A DNA stretch of 25,160 bases, taken from Syncephalis plumigaleata. Taxonomy: Eukaryota; Zoopagomycota; Zoopagomycetes; Zoopagales; Piptocephalidaceae. The DNA is taken from positions 1 to 25,160 of the forward strand of contig JAIXMF010000191.1 of assembly GCA_025201365.1 (NCBI GenBank), written 5' to 3'. Position 1 is the stretch's first letter. Each line of letters begins with the position of its first letter. This document shows, piece after piece, positions 1 through 9,824 of this stretch. The notes under the pieces were generated by a model. That model did no database searches and had not been told where the DNA came from. It saw only the letters and a program-made list of their open reading frames with translations. Position numbers and translations under genes: made by a program.

Positions 1-77
1 ATAATGATAGCAATAATAGAGAGAATCGCCTATAATATGAATGAAATAGGATAATGGTAGAAAGTCGCAAGTATTAG

Positions 78-1026
78 TTAACTTTGACCTAAACGACTAT
101 TGAAACTAGTTCCCTTAGATCTAGTAATAATAGTAATAAGAATAGTAAGTGGCATGTACTTGTTTCTCTAATAGTTCAATTACCTTGGTAAACGTCTATG
201 ACGATGTAATTGCAATTGTTGTGATGCCGGTGACATTAACTTGTCTGATGGACTAGATACCGCACTATAACATCATGTTCATGATTATTACTATTATGCA
301 TGTATAGTACATGTATGTGTATAGATTACCTTGCTCTATAACTAGAGCGTAATTTCATCAATGATGGATGTCGTAATGATCGCTTGGGTAGCGCTGTGAT
401 GAATGAGGCATTATCGCTTGATTCATCGATTGTTTGTTCATTCTCGTTCGCTTCATTATCACCTACATCCATGCCAGGCATCTCCTCGAGTGTAGCTGAT
501 GCCTCAATCATCACTGATGACTCGGGTGTATCCTCCGCCAATGTCATTATCATATCCGAGTCATCTTCTGATGTATTGGCAAGACCAGTGTGTGACTTAT
601 TCGCAGATGATGACGAGGCAGAATCAGTACAACTCATGACACTATCGCTATCGTCGTTGACGGCATCTTTAAGCTGTTGTGTCAAATTGATACCTTTAGT
701 TCTAATCAATCATTATCAGTTCATCCAACTGGTTACAGGTTACAAGTATTCATGATTGATAGACACGTACTTCATGAGATTACGCTGTCGCTGAGCGGTA
801 ATTAACTTGGTGGCTGGCGACATGATATTATCAGAGGGACTAGAGAACACGCTGTAGCAAGTGTAGATAATGTTAGTAACGCGTGTCCTATGGTTATTCC
901 TCTTACTGTCTACCTGGTTTGTGCACTAGCTCGTAGTTTCATTAGTGGATTCTTTAAGGGTAGACGTGCTGGCATGGCACTAAATGTCGGTGCATCGTCA
1001 CTAGTGGAAGTTGGCTGGTCAGACAT
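78..1026 (-). CDS. SPO12: Spo12-like cell-cycle regulator with duplicated Spo12 module
   Basis: Five exons: 1026-914, 851-771, 701-330, 264-184, 120-78, giving 229 aa. Introns are 62-69 nt; the first carries a perfect TACTAAC branch point. The protein contains SSPSDNIMSP (residues 41-50) and SSPSDKLMSP (192-201). This SP-S/T-D-x-x-x-SP pattern is the hallmark of the fungal Spo12 family, nuclear proteins of the Cdc14 early anaphase release network. The paired SP serines sit seven residues apart in both copies (S42/S49, S193/S200), the same spacing I recall for the regulatory phosphosites of yeast Spo12. Each module begins with a basic LMKLR stretch and is followed by a basic tail and a (T/S)KG motif. 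The modules are separated by an acidic, Ser-rich linker (about 76-165). Exons 2 and 4 are both 81 nt with the same phases. The start is the first ATG after a pyrimidine-rich leader, with A at -3. Family call is by motif only. Confidence 0.72.
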
Positions 1027-1052
1027 GGTTACAAGTTCGACGAGTGGAGTAA

Positions 1053-1096
1053 CGAAAGAAAGAAAGAAAGAGAGTGAGAGAGAAAGAGAGAGAAAG
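1053..1096 (-). promoter_or_regulatory. Polypyrimidine leader tract upstream of the Spo12-like gene
   Basis: On the gene's strand this is a CTTT/CTCT-rich run ending about 27 nt before the ATG at 1026. Similar tracts precede other starts in the window, so it probably lies in the core promoter or 5' leader. Role is inferred. Confidence 0.35.
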
Positions 1097-1342
1097 ATAG
1101 GGCTGATTAGAAATTGCGTGTTTTTTTTTCTGTTATTGTTGATATGGTGATATAATAAATAAACAAATAAACACACGTAATTCATCCATGCTAGATGATT
1201 TGCAATGATATATGATGTATTATTAAGTGTAATATTTTACTTTCATTCATTTCAATTATAGTGAGAAATTAGAGAAAGCTAGGAGTGTGCTGATTGTGGG
1301 GGGGGAAGACAAGCAAACATGTACGCGTATGTTGTGTATAAT

Positions 1343-2724
1343 CTAGAGCAAGTGTTTACGAATAAACGATGACACTTGATCGAATACCACTAGTAGAATA
1401 CCGCCACCCGGTCCAAGACGTAGTACTTTAGGCGTGAATCCTTTGTAGAGTGCGCCGAATCCTTCCTCCTTGACAATGGTACCGAGAGCAGGCCATGCCC
1501 AACCGTATTTCGCCGGTTGACCTGGTAGTTGACCTTGTACACGCGTTTTAATCACATCGAATGGCGTGTTTAGCATTGTGCCTACAGTACCACCAATGGC
1601 ACCAGCTACAAAGTTACGGAATAGTACACCTTCCTTGGTCTAGTACAAGAACATAAAGCCAGATGAATAGATATTCTAATGAGTTGAGCATGATGCTACT
1701 TGTACTTACATGAGCTTCTGGTAAGGAGGCACGAACACCATGAATGACACCAAAGTAACCGCCACTCCAGATGGCGTGACGCCATAAACACGATTCAAGT
1801 CCTTTGAAAAAGGCGGATGCACCTATATATTACAGATATAAGTATATGTAAAAGTAATAATTACTGGATCATTACCTTCTTCGGCGTAAATCTTTTGAAC
1901 AGCATCCATGGTACCTTTATATTTGCCAGCCTATAATTGATAATAGATAAACATGAGTAATGTATACGTTTAATGGATGTATCACTTACATTGTTCTTAT
2001 CCTGTAAACGAATCTTCACCAGTTCGAATGACACGACGAGGAATGCCTCGGTAGCACCGGCACTCATACCCGTTAGAATGGACAACGGTTGAGTTACCTT
2101 GTCCATGCCGAATAGACGCTTATACATCTCGGTGTATTGCTCGTTGGCAGCGAATTTCACCGCACGTTTAGGTGCTTCTACGGCAATGGGTGGCAGAATA
2201 CCACGATACAATGCAGCAGGACTATTGTAATAATGATAATGATGATGATCATGTCAGTATCCATCATTTATATTAGCGTATCATTATATGAATTACCCTT
2301 CATGACGAACAATTTTACGAAGACAATCCATAATGGAGGTGTATCCATCTTTGCCACCTTTACCGACTTGTAATTGGAAACGAGTCTTTACCACTAATAA
2401 TAGCAGATAGATAGATTGATCACAATAATGATTCATTAGTATCGATCTAACTGAAGCAACTACTACTACTTTGCTTATAATTATGGATATCGATATTTAC
2501 AGTCTAGCGGATACATTACAAGAATCTCGGATACACCAGCAATGGCACCTGCCATAAACTGATAATGGAATGGTAGTGCTATACATGATATATATATATA
2601 TATATAAAAGCAAGTATTAGTCTATAGGGTTGATACATAAGGTTGATAATGTCGTAGCATTATGGAATTACTTACGCGCCAAAGGTGGTGCCGGTGTCTT
2701 TTCAGACGAAGTTGTAGTGGCCAT
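1343..2724 (-). CDS. ODC1: Mitochondrial 2-oxodicarboxylate carrier (SLC25 family)
   Basis: Seven exons: 2724-2676, 2578-2501, 2393-2297, 2221-1990, 1930-1876, 1822-1710, 1639-1343. They join in phase to 306 aa, the usual carrier length. Three repeats of the mitochondrial carrier fold are visible, with signatures PLDLVKTRFQ (residues 40-49), SFELVKIRLQ (Pro replaced by Ser) and TPFDVIKTRVQ. The second repeat, with RGILPPIAVEAPKRAVKFA, matches the Odc1/Odc2 (human SLC25A21) subfamily. These exchange 2-oxoadipate and 2-oxoglutarate across the inner membrane, linking lysine and tryptophan degradation or lysine synthesis with the TCA cycle. The start is the first ATG of exon 1, followed by a short Thr/Ser-rich tail without a cleavable presequence, as usual for carriers. 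Exact substrate is inferred from subfamily resemblance. Confidence 0.88.
2588..2607. repeat. (TA)n microsatellite in carrier intron 1
   Basis: About ten TA units lie within the first intron of the carrier gene, between the donor at 2675 and the acceptor at 2579. Confidence 0.8.
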
Positions 2725-3449
2725 ATTGACTAGTTGACAAGTGGTAGACAGGCACGAGATGTAGTAAAGCTAGTAGGAAATAAGAAAGAAAGGCGTCAAG
2801 GGGTGAGTGAGTGAGCTAGTGAGTGGGTGAGTGGTGGTGTATGGGATACGCGTAGTCGCGTCGTAGTAGTAGTGGCAATAACGAGAATGATATGGAATAT
2901 TATAGAGATATACCACAGAAACGTAGATAACCAAAGGGGAGAATGGTAGGCAGTAGTAGCAATAATATCAAGGCTTAGTCCTGTAAAGACACGCAACAAG
3001 CCAAATATACCACTTGTTATTCAACTAGATAAAGAAAAAGATAAAAGTAGTAGAAAGGGTGGCGGCGATAGAGTAACAATAACAATTGTAATGATGATAC
3101 TGAGAATGGGGTACAACGTATATACACACGTACACGCGTGATTGCTTCCTTATTATTCCCTTCGTGTACTGCGCTCAATCAAGTAGCATACCAAATCATT
3201 GAATGATGTCGTCACAAATGGATAGGCTATATCGGAATCACACGGAACCATTCCGAGTCATTATCACGTGATAATAGATTGGAATGGAAGGTAATCTGCT
3301 GTTCTTATGCATTATTCAGGTATATCATGCATTATTGTTGTCAATGAAGACACTAATGGTATCCATCTAAATGGACCAGATAAGAAGCAACTCGTTATTC
3401 TTATACTAATAGATGGCTGTTAGATACATTCAATAACTTAGAAGATGTG
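2725..3449. other. Intergenic region upstream of the carrier gene
   Basis: No gene seen. It holds a GTGA-rich simple repeat (about 2804-2836). The open frame on the minus strand at 2796-2999 runs through this repeat, has no homology I can recognise and is not annotated as a gene. The carrier promoter should lie near 2730-2800, but I see no clear TATA box. Confidence 0.4.
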
Positions 3450-3560
3450 GTTACTAAAAATACAGGAGGTTTTCCAACTAATTAAAACATTGTTAGCCTT
3501 TAACTTTTGTGTTTATTAATAAATAACTATGCACAATTGTTAACACCATTATCGCATCGC
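3450..3560 (-). repeat. Repeat copy C: inverted tail fragment of the dispersed repeat
   Basis: The reverse complement of this stretch aligns with the last ~100 bp of copies A and B. Shared landmarks are GATAATGGTG, a TTATTTATTAATAAAC-like core, AAAGTTAAAGG and TTGGAAAACC. Only the tail of the element is present, in inverted orientation relative to A and B. It lies about 300 bp beyond the 3' end of the pseudokinase gene. Confidence 0.6.
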
Positions 3561-3864
3561 TATTATTATTGAGTAGTTGTCATGGTCCTAGCAGTTGATG
3601 GTTATCGCTCCCGCATCTAAATACGTAAATGTTATCATCATGACTACTATTTATTAGTAAAAGCAAAAGGATACTGCGTTAACCAAAGGGAAAAGTTCTG
3701 TATTTTACTGTAACCCTTTAACATCAATTGCTATTGACATCAGGTTATGTTTGACATTTATACCAATCAATAGGCATTTGTTTGCTCTCTACTATATAAA
3801 ATCATTCAAACAAATGGTTTATTTCATTTTGATTGAATCCTAAGCGTAATAAGTAGGTTATTCT
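3561..3864. other. Intergenic region 3' of the pseudokinase gene
   Basis: AT-rich sequence without a recognisable gene. It should contain the 3' untranslated region of the minus-strand gene ending at 3865. Confidence 0.4.
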
Positions 3865-5160
3865 CTAGTCGTACTTTTCACTTATTAAGTTATATTGGGC
3901 AGTAAGTTGGAAGTTCATCATCATCAGAGGTGGGTTAGCTTCTGCCATTTCTTTCATTAAAGCTTCCAAGGCTTTTCGTTTCTCGTTGTGTTTCTCAAGC
4001 TCACTAGGTGTAATAGTGGGATCAGGAGTAAAGTCTTTGACTAGCTTTGCTTCGTAGTTGGGAAGTAGTGAGGCGATAAATTTGCTAGTGTGGCGAACAT
4101 CAATGATAAAAGACTTATAAATTGCTGTTAACTTAGATGTTGGTGAGGAATTGGGATTGACCTTCAATCGTTTGAAATCCTCGTAGGTAATCGAACGATC
4201 AAAGTAAAACAGCTTGATGTCATACACACGTCCCATAGCATTTTCGGCAATCCAAATATCTATTATGGTAGTGGTTAGATTCATTCATACAATAAAAGCA
4301 ATGACTTACGATCTGCTACAATGCTGTTGTACACGACTCCTATTTCATTAAGGGTTGTAATAGCTAAACAGTATTGTTATGATTAGCATTATTATTCAAC
4401 TCGCTGCTTCTAATGATATACATACCATCCATAATTCGAGCAACTATGCTCGGTAGTTGTTTAATCGAGGCAAATGTAGACATTCGCCTAATGAAAGTTT
4501 GGAAGTTTTCATAGTTGGGGGGCAGCTCAAATACTAAGCACCCCTTTTTCTTGTCTGCCGTTTGGCCATTAGCTATACGTTTAAATAAAATGGTGTTTAA
4601 TTTCCTCTTTTGAAATGGATCAGCTATTCTGTCGACATACTGGATAGCAATAATAATGACGGTGTAAGTCAATGATATCAATTATTATAGTTGTAACTTA
4701 CATCATAGAATCTCTTCGCATTTACATAGTAGTCGTCTCCTTTGTAACATGCTATAAAAGCATCTTTATTGTTCCACTGGACTTTCTTGTGAAATCGAAG
4801 AGTGTGGGAACTAGCTTGCCATTGCATCGGTTCAGGATTATACTTCTTAGGAAAATGGATATATATATGCTTAGCCCCTTGATCTACTGTCGTACCTAGA
4901 GTTATCTCCTCTGGTGGTTGAGGGTTACTTGGAAGTACTGGAAGCGTTGATCCAACTACATTATTCCAGTTATTACTTCCAAATTGCATATTTGTATTTG
5001 GCTGCTGATTCCATGGTTGTCCTGCCATTGGCATTTGATTCAGGTTGCCGTTGTTGAATGATGATGGTGTACCCCGCATATCCATGCCATTTGTGTGACG
5101 AGATAGCATCATACACACACATAGTGTGATGGCAGATAATGAAGTCGTGTTGTATTTCAT
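3865..5160 (-). CDS. Secreted protein with degenerate protein-kinase fold (putative pseudokinase)
   Basis: Four exons: 5160-4702, 4639-4426, 4363-4310, 4259-3865, in phase, 373 aa. The N-terminus (MKYNTTSLSAITLCVCMMLS, then polar) looks like a signal peptide. An Asn/Gln/Pro-rich low-complexity stretch (about 26-90) precedes a kinase-like domain. A VNAK motif (K149) may be the remnant of the ATP-binding VAIK lysine. The region GVVYNSIVADHIWI (233-246) lines up with GWAHGDLKADNIQV of the secreted kinase at 20413-21543. The catalytic HGD is therefore YNS (D to S238) and the loop Asn is H243. The DFG triplet is YFD (261-263). The residues for phosphotransfer are lost, so a non-catalytic role is likely. 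The C-terminal tail (about 335-373) is Met/Glu-rich. The frame is intact with clean splice sites, so this looks like a maintained gene. Kinase ancestry is inferred from motif spacing. Confidence 0.65.
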
Positions 5161-5648
5161 GATTATCCCGGTCGAGTAACTTGGTGATATGTCGTCAATA
5201 TCCTCGATGCTTGTAACCGCACTTGTGCTGATCTATATCAACGAGTGGTGCAATGTATTTCGTATACTAAATGGAATGGCTTTAGCGTGTAGTTCTATGA
5301 AGGAACTTGACTACGACAAACCGAAGTGGAGAAGGTGTACACTACTGTCGATAGCTAACTATTGATACTTTTGATAGCCTACTTATAGCTGTAGATGCAA
5401 CGATAAAATTCTAAGCTTCTTACAGTGACACATGCAGTCCATAAGAGTACGCGTGTCATCTGCCATATTTGAACTGAACCATGGTTGTGGATATTTGTTT
5501 TTGGATGCCATGCTAAAATTTGCCAATAAAGTACTCATTAAGAATGCTCCATGGACCATTTGGAAAATGAAAATGGATACCATCTATAAATAAATGCAGC
5601 GTGCAACATAAGCAATCCATAACTAGCGGTCCAGTATCTGTTGTAAGC
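5161..5648. other. Upstream region of the pseudokinase gene
   Basis: A possible TATA element (TATAAGTA on the minus strand, 5387-5380) lies about 220 bp before the ATG at 5160. A minus-strand frame of 66 codons (5583-5383) is described separately. Nothing else recognised. Confidence 0.35.
5383..5583 (-). CDS. Small open frame, possibly secreted, of unknown function
   Basis: A 66-codon ATG-started frame. The first 26 residues are hydrophobic and end in MAS, so could act as a signal peptide. The rest has a CMCHC cluster near residue 51 and a basic end. I recognise no family. No clear promoter, conservation or codon signal supports it. It could be an unspliced exon or remnant of a former secreted gene upstream of the pseudokinase, or chance. 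Confidence 0.15.
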   Translation of the reverse strand: MVSIFIFQMVHGAFLMSTLLANFSMASKNKYPQPWFSSNMADDTRTLMDCMCHCKKLRILSLHLQL

Positions 5649-5776
5649 AGTACCTTACGCGTCCTATAAGACCATTTTACGCCCTCGCCATGCTCATTAA
5701 GAAGTACCTCATATGCCCAGCATGAATATCTAATACCTTACGCGTCATGTACAAGTCAAGCCACTCGCTATGCTCC
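5649..5776. repeat. Imperfect tandem duplication, unit about 80 bp
   Basis: TACCTTACGCGTC occurs at 5651-5663 and 5734-5746. A CTCGC(C/T)ATGCTC motif follows each at 5684 and 5764. The two units are diverged; no coding content seen. Confidence 0.5.
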
Positions 5777-5940
5777 ATCTACCTCCTTCCTACATCGAGT
5801 AATATCAACCACATGAGCAATGGCTTCCTATGAAATTGAATTGCATTACGGCAATGAATTATCATTCGGTATATTCACACTGACTTGCACAACTGCCGGA
5901 ATGTTTTTCATTGCGATTTCGTCCATTACTCCATGTACAT

Positions 5941-6605
5941 TTGTTTATTGTTCGTTCTAGTCCTTTGTTTTCTATCACTGTCCTGCTTATTTATCAATGT
6001 TTAAGCGTTTACTGCTCTCGTTGTAATATGTACCTTTTACTTTACCACTCTTTTCCGTCGTCTGTTTGTATGCCACCCTTACGTCATGCTTTTATTTGTA
6101 TTTCATTTGTTTACTGCCATATACATACTCTATTGACCTACAAGCATACACTGCTTCTTCAAATAAACTGGCATACGTGTTCATGCACCCTTCCTTGCTC
6201 CTTCCTTGCTCATTCGTGACAAGTCAGTCATTCTACTAGTTACTGCCTGTTTATTATATTGTTTATCGTGTATTCTCCTTGTTCACTCGTTGCTACCTCT
6301 ATGCAATTAACCGTAAGCATTATCATCATAATTTATCTATCATACTAGTTTATTACTACTTGTAAGTACATGACATGGCAATATCCAACTATACTAGTAC
6401 ACTTGTATCATCTACCTTATAGAATTGATGATGATAGTTATTGCTATCAATAAATGATCCATTACTCATACTGAATTGTTATTATTATCGTGCTGTATCA
6501 ATTGGCATTTCTATGATGATAATGGTGTTAACAATTGTGTAGAGTTATTTATTCCTAATAAGAAAAGGCTTACAGCGCAAATTGGATGGAAAAACACTGT
6601 ATTTT
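5941..6605 (+). repeat. Dispersed repeat, copy A
   Basis: About 665 bp aligned by eye with copy B at 19694-20360 in the same orientation, roughly nine bases in ten identical. Similarity starts abruptly at TTGTTTATTGTTCG and fades after GGAAAA..CTGTATT. There is no transposase or reverse transcriptase. The long open frame shared by A and B starts from TTG or GTG, not ATG, and looks fortuitous. No clear terminal inverted repeats or target-site duplication seen. It could be a non-autonomous element or a solo remnant. Confidence 0.75.
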
Positions 6606-6699
6606 TCTGACTTGTTTCGTTTGTCATTCGTATTGTTTGGTCATGTCGTTAGATCGTTTATTACCGTAACTGTTAGAAGAGACGATTAACTACGAGGAA

Positions 6700-8014
6700 A
6701 TGGATACAGACACTAGTGACAATGTTGTAGATAGATGCATGACACGAAAGGAGCGTCGTTTACACGCTAAACTAGTACGTCGACGCAATGAGATTCATTG
6801 CTCGTTAGCTTCAAATACCGGTCAACCTATATCGACCATTATCTCGAATGTACCCACACGTATACTCTGTCTGTTGAATGCAGCATCGGGTGGTGTGGCA
6901 TCGGTGACCTATGAAGAACTAGAGGCTACGCTAAAGCAATATCATGGATTTATGGCAATACAAATGACATTAGGCAAGGTAAATGCATTGCATGATCATA
7001 TGGCATACCATTTATTGACTATCTCGAGTGTAGCCATGTTCATTCGCTATATTTGATACGGCAGAGAATGCAACATCTGCTCGAGTAGCATTAGACGGGA
7101 AGATTAGTCCATTATTATGCAAGGGAAAGGGCAAGCTACTTCTTGTGGATTACGCTGTTGGACACAATCTAGCATCTACGAATACACTAGTTGACAAACC
7201 AATTATAAACGAAAACAATGTGATAATGCGATCATTCGAGCATACAACAACATCTACCATTAATATAGAAGAAGTACCAGGACTCACACTAGTGACCGAG
7301 TACATTACACGCGATGAAGAACTAATGCTATTGAATGAATTTGCACCTAACAATGAGATAGCAACTAATGACTGGACACAAGTACAAGAACGATATGTGG
7401 TAAGTGAACATATATATATTGCATGATGTATACCGCTCTAATCATTAATACTCGTACACGACTATCATGATTAGCAACATTATGGTCATCTATTTGATTA
7501 TGATACCAATCGTGTACGAAACACTCAGAAGAATATACCCGAATGTATTGAACAACTACTAGATCGTTTACCTGATGTATGGCCACGTCCCAATCAACTT
7601 ACCGTCTCCTATTATCCAACAGGATCGGGTATACCACCGCATGTTGACTCGCATCAAGCATTCGGCGACACCGTTTATTCATTTAGTTTAGGCAACCCGA
7701 TTATGATGGAGTTACGACCGACTACCGCGGCTATCAAGTCTAATCTAGCATCATCATCAACATCGGCATCGCGTACGACACTCATTATTGATCTACCACC
7801 ACGATCAGTATTGGTAATGCGTGAGGATGCACGCTATCTATGGGAGCATAGTATTCGTGCACGTCATTCAGATGTATTGCCTAATGGCCAATTACGTCCA
7901 CGTCGTGTACGTGTTTCATTTACGATGCGACCGATCAATGAACGCGGTCGATGTAATTGTCCCTGGCCGGAAGTGTGTCAATTGCGTAATAAAGGATTAC
8001 CAGCTCGTGACTAA
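6700..8014 (+). CDS. ALKBH8: ALKBH8-like tRNA wobble-uridine oxygenase (RRM + AlkB domain)
   Basis: Three exons: 6700-6978, 7034-7399, 7475-8014, in phase, 394 aa. The N-terminal part (about 48-140) reads as an RNA-recognition motif, with FAIFDTAENATSARVAL in its second half. It is followed by a 2-oxoglutarate/Fe(II) dioxygenase domain of the AlkB family. The iron ligands are H271 and D273 (HVD) and H340 (LWEH). The 2-oxoglutarate-binding arginines are R361 and R367 in RVSFTMR. A CNCPWPEVC cluster follows, as in ALKBH8, where it binds zinc. Animal ALKBH8 hydroxylates mcm5U at the wobble position of tRNA and has a fused methyltransferase domain. Here no methyltransferase follows, so that activity would come from a separate Trm9-type protein. 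The stop lies 51 bp before the next gene's ATG. Confidence 0.85.
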
Positions 8015-8065
8015 TCTACATTTTATATTTTATTTTATATTTTTCTTTTTTTTTTGTTTGTTACC

Positions 8066-9354
8066 ATGTCGGATTCCTTAACTAAAGTGTACCATCAGCT
8101 TTATATTAGCGAGTAAGTAGACGTGCAAGTTCATAGACTACTTGTCATACACTACTGACTATTGAATAGTTATGAGACAGCACAGAATATTAGCAAGCTA
8201 CGAGAAACGGGTATTACTCATGTCGTTCGTTGTCTAGTCGATGTTGACGAGGAGCAATGTCACGATGGTGTAAGCATATTAGTATATGGCTACAATAGTA
8301 TTGAATAGCCACTTATTAATATTGCTATTGTTGTTAGATTACGTATTTGAATATTGAGATTCAAGATGTGGAACAGGCTAATCTACTACAACACCTTCCG
8401 TCCACTTGTAATTTTATCCAAGAGGCTCTGACTAGAAATCAAAGTGTATTAGTGCATTGGTAAGGGGAATAGAACTATTGCTAGCATCTAAGTAGTAACA
8501 ATGATAATACAGTCAAGCCGGTGTTTCACGTAGTGCTGCCATTGTTATCGCGTACATAATGAAGATGGAACAACTATCCTATGAACAAGCATTGATCTAC
8601 GTACAAAAGACACGAGCATCTGTATTGTAAGTAAATGGAATGAAGATGTTATAATAGTTGATATCATGTAGAATAACCATTTGATCTCTAGACCGAATAC
8701 TGGATTCCGTGATCAATGTAATCTATTTGCAGAAATGGATTATACCATTAATGAGGAACACGCACAGTATCGTCGATTTATTATGCAACAAACTAGAAAT
8801 GGTAACTCATTAATAACAGAGAAATAGTAATCCTGTTTATTGACATATACTATTAATATATCATCTAGGCAATATGAATACTACTAATACGACTAGTATA
8901 ACTTCAACTGATAATGCCACATCCCCTCCACAATCTTTATCGATTCGTTGTCGTAAATGCCGGTAATTACTTGTAGACAATACAAAAGAGAGAGAGAGAG
9001 ATCATCAGCTTACCTATTTCCTCTTGTATGCACTCATTTAGATGTCCATTACTTACTGATGAGCATATGATAACACACACCGCTGGATCAGGTCAGTCGG
9101 CCTTTTCACCACATCGACGTAATCAATCGTATGGTCATTATACACCCACACAATGTTCCTCTTACTTCATAGAACCTATGGAATGGATTGACGGTATCAT
9201 GGATGGTGACAACGAAGGCAAGATACAATGTCCCAAATGTTTAGCGAAACTCGGTCAGTACAGTTGGTCTGGTACTCAATGCTCGTGTGGTGCCTGGATT
9301 ACCCCGGCCGTGGCACTTCATAGAAATCGTGTCGATGCCATACAACTAAAGTAA
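8066..9354 (+). CDS. YVH1: Yvh1/DUSP12 dual-specificity phosphatase with zinc-binding C-terminus
   Basis: Seven exons: 8066-8112, 8170-8269, 8338-8459, 8513-8626, 8692-8801, 8869-8962, 9042-9354, in phase, 299 aa. The phosphatase signature HCQAGVSRS (89-97) gives nucleophile C90 and R96; D59 is the probable general acid. The C-terminal half has the Yvh1 zinc domain: CRKCR, then CSSYFVEP-like CSSYFIEPMEW, CPKCLAKLG, and CSCGAWITPA. Yvh1 acts in late 60S ribosome assembly, releasing Mrt4, and this role needs the zinc domain. The codon for catalytic C90 is split by intron 3 (TG|T). The promoter must lie within or overlap the preceding ALKBH8 gene because the gap is 51 bp. Intron 6 contains a (GA)n run. 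Confidence 0.92.
8987..9001. repeat. (GA)n microsatellite in YVH1 intron 6
   Basis: About seven GA units inside the intron at 8963-9041. Confidence 0.75.
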
Positions 9355-9824
9355 AGCAAATACGTAAATTATTCATATTGTGTATGACGTGTCATGGGAT
9401 CGATATTCGTATCAGTTGATTGGATCCTACTTTCATATCAGGGGTAGTGTTCTAGTCCCCTGTTTTCCCTCTCTCACTCGCTTAAAGTGTCGTCATCAGC
9501 CATAACTCACCACCACCACCACCACCATTTTAATGTCTCTTTTCCACCGCCACTATCATCATCTCCCCCATCTTTCCGTGGATTATTTCTTTTCTTTCTG
9601 CTTGTTCGTTTTGTCGTTCACACTCTCTTTCTCACTTCGTCTACATACGTTTCTCTTCTTTCTCTTCTTTCTTTCAACGCTCAACACAATATCATCTTGT
9701 TCTTTAGCTGGCGTTTGTTAGTTAGTTGTAAACTCTCCTATATTGTTATTCGTCGTCGTTCTCTACTTGCCTTGTGACATTTTCATCTCTCTCTCTCTCT
9801 CTCTCTCTATTTCTCTCTTTCATC
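9355..9824. other. Intergenic/leader region before VMA3, CT-rich
   Basis: No gene. It holds a CAC trinucleotide run (about 9508-9527) and a long T/C-rich stretch (about 9535-9680), then a (TC)n tract next to the VMA3 start. The open frames here simply translate the pyrimidine-rich DNA. Confidence 0.45.
9784..9808 (+). promoter_or_regulatory. VMA3: (TC)n tract just upstream of VMA3
   Basis: A run of about twelve TC units ends 16 nt before the ATG at 9825. Pyrimidine-rich patches at this position are typical of fungal promoters and leaders of highly expressed genes. Function is inferred. Confidence 0.4.

Noticed and set aside
2796-2999. Minus-strand open frame upstream of the carrier gene
   Set aside because: Runs through a GTGA simple repeat, overlaps the expected promoter and has no recognisable features.
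5911-6219. Open frame of about 100 codons shared with 19691-19972
   Set aside because: Begins at TTG/GTG with no ATG near the start, lies wholly inside the dispersed repeat, and amino-acid changes are as frequent as expected for non-coding drift.
9784-9808. Tandem simple repeats as a CRISPR-like or structured array
   Set aside because: Pure dinucleotide microsatellite without spacers in a eukaryotic genome.
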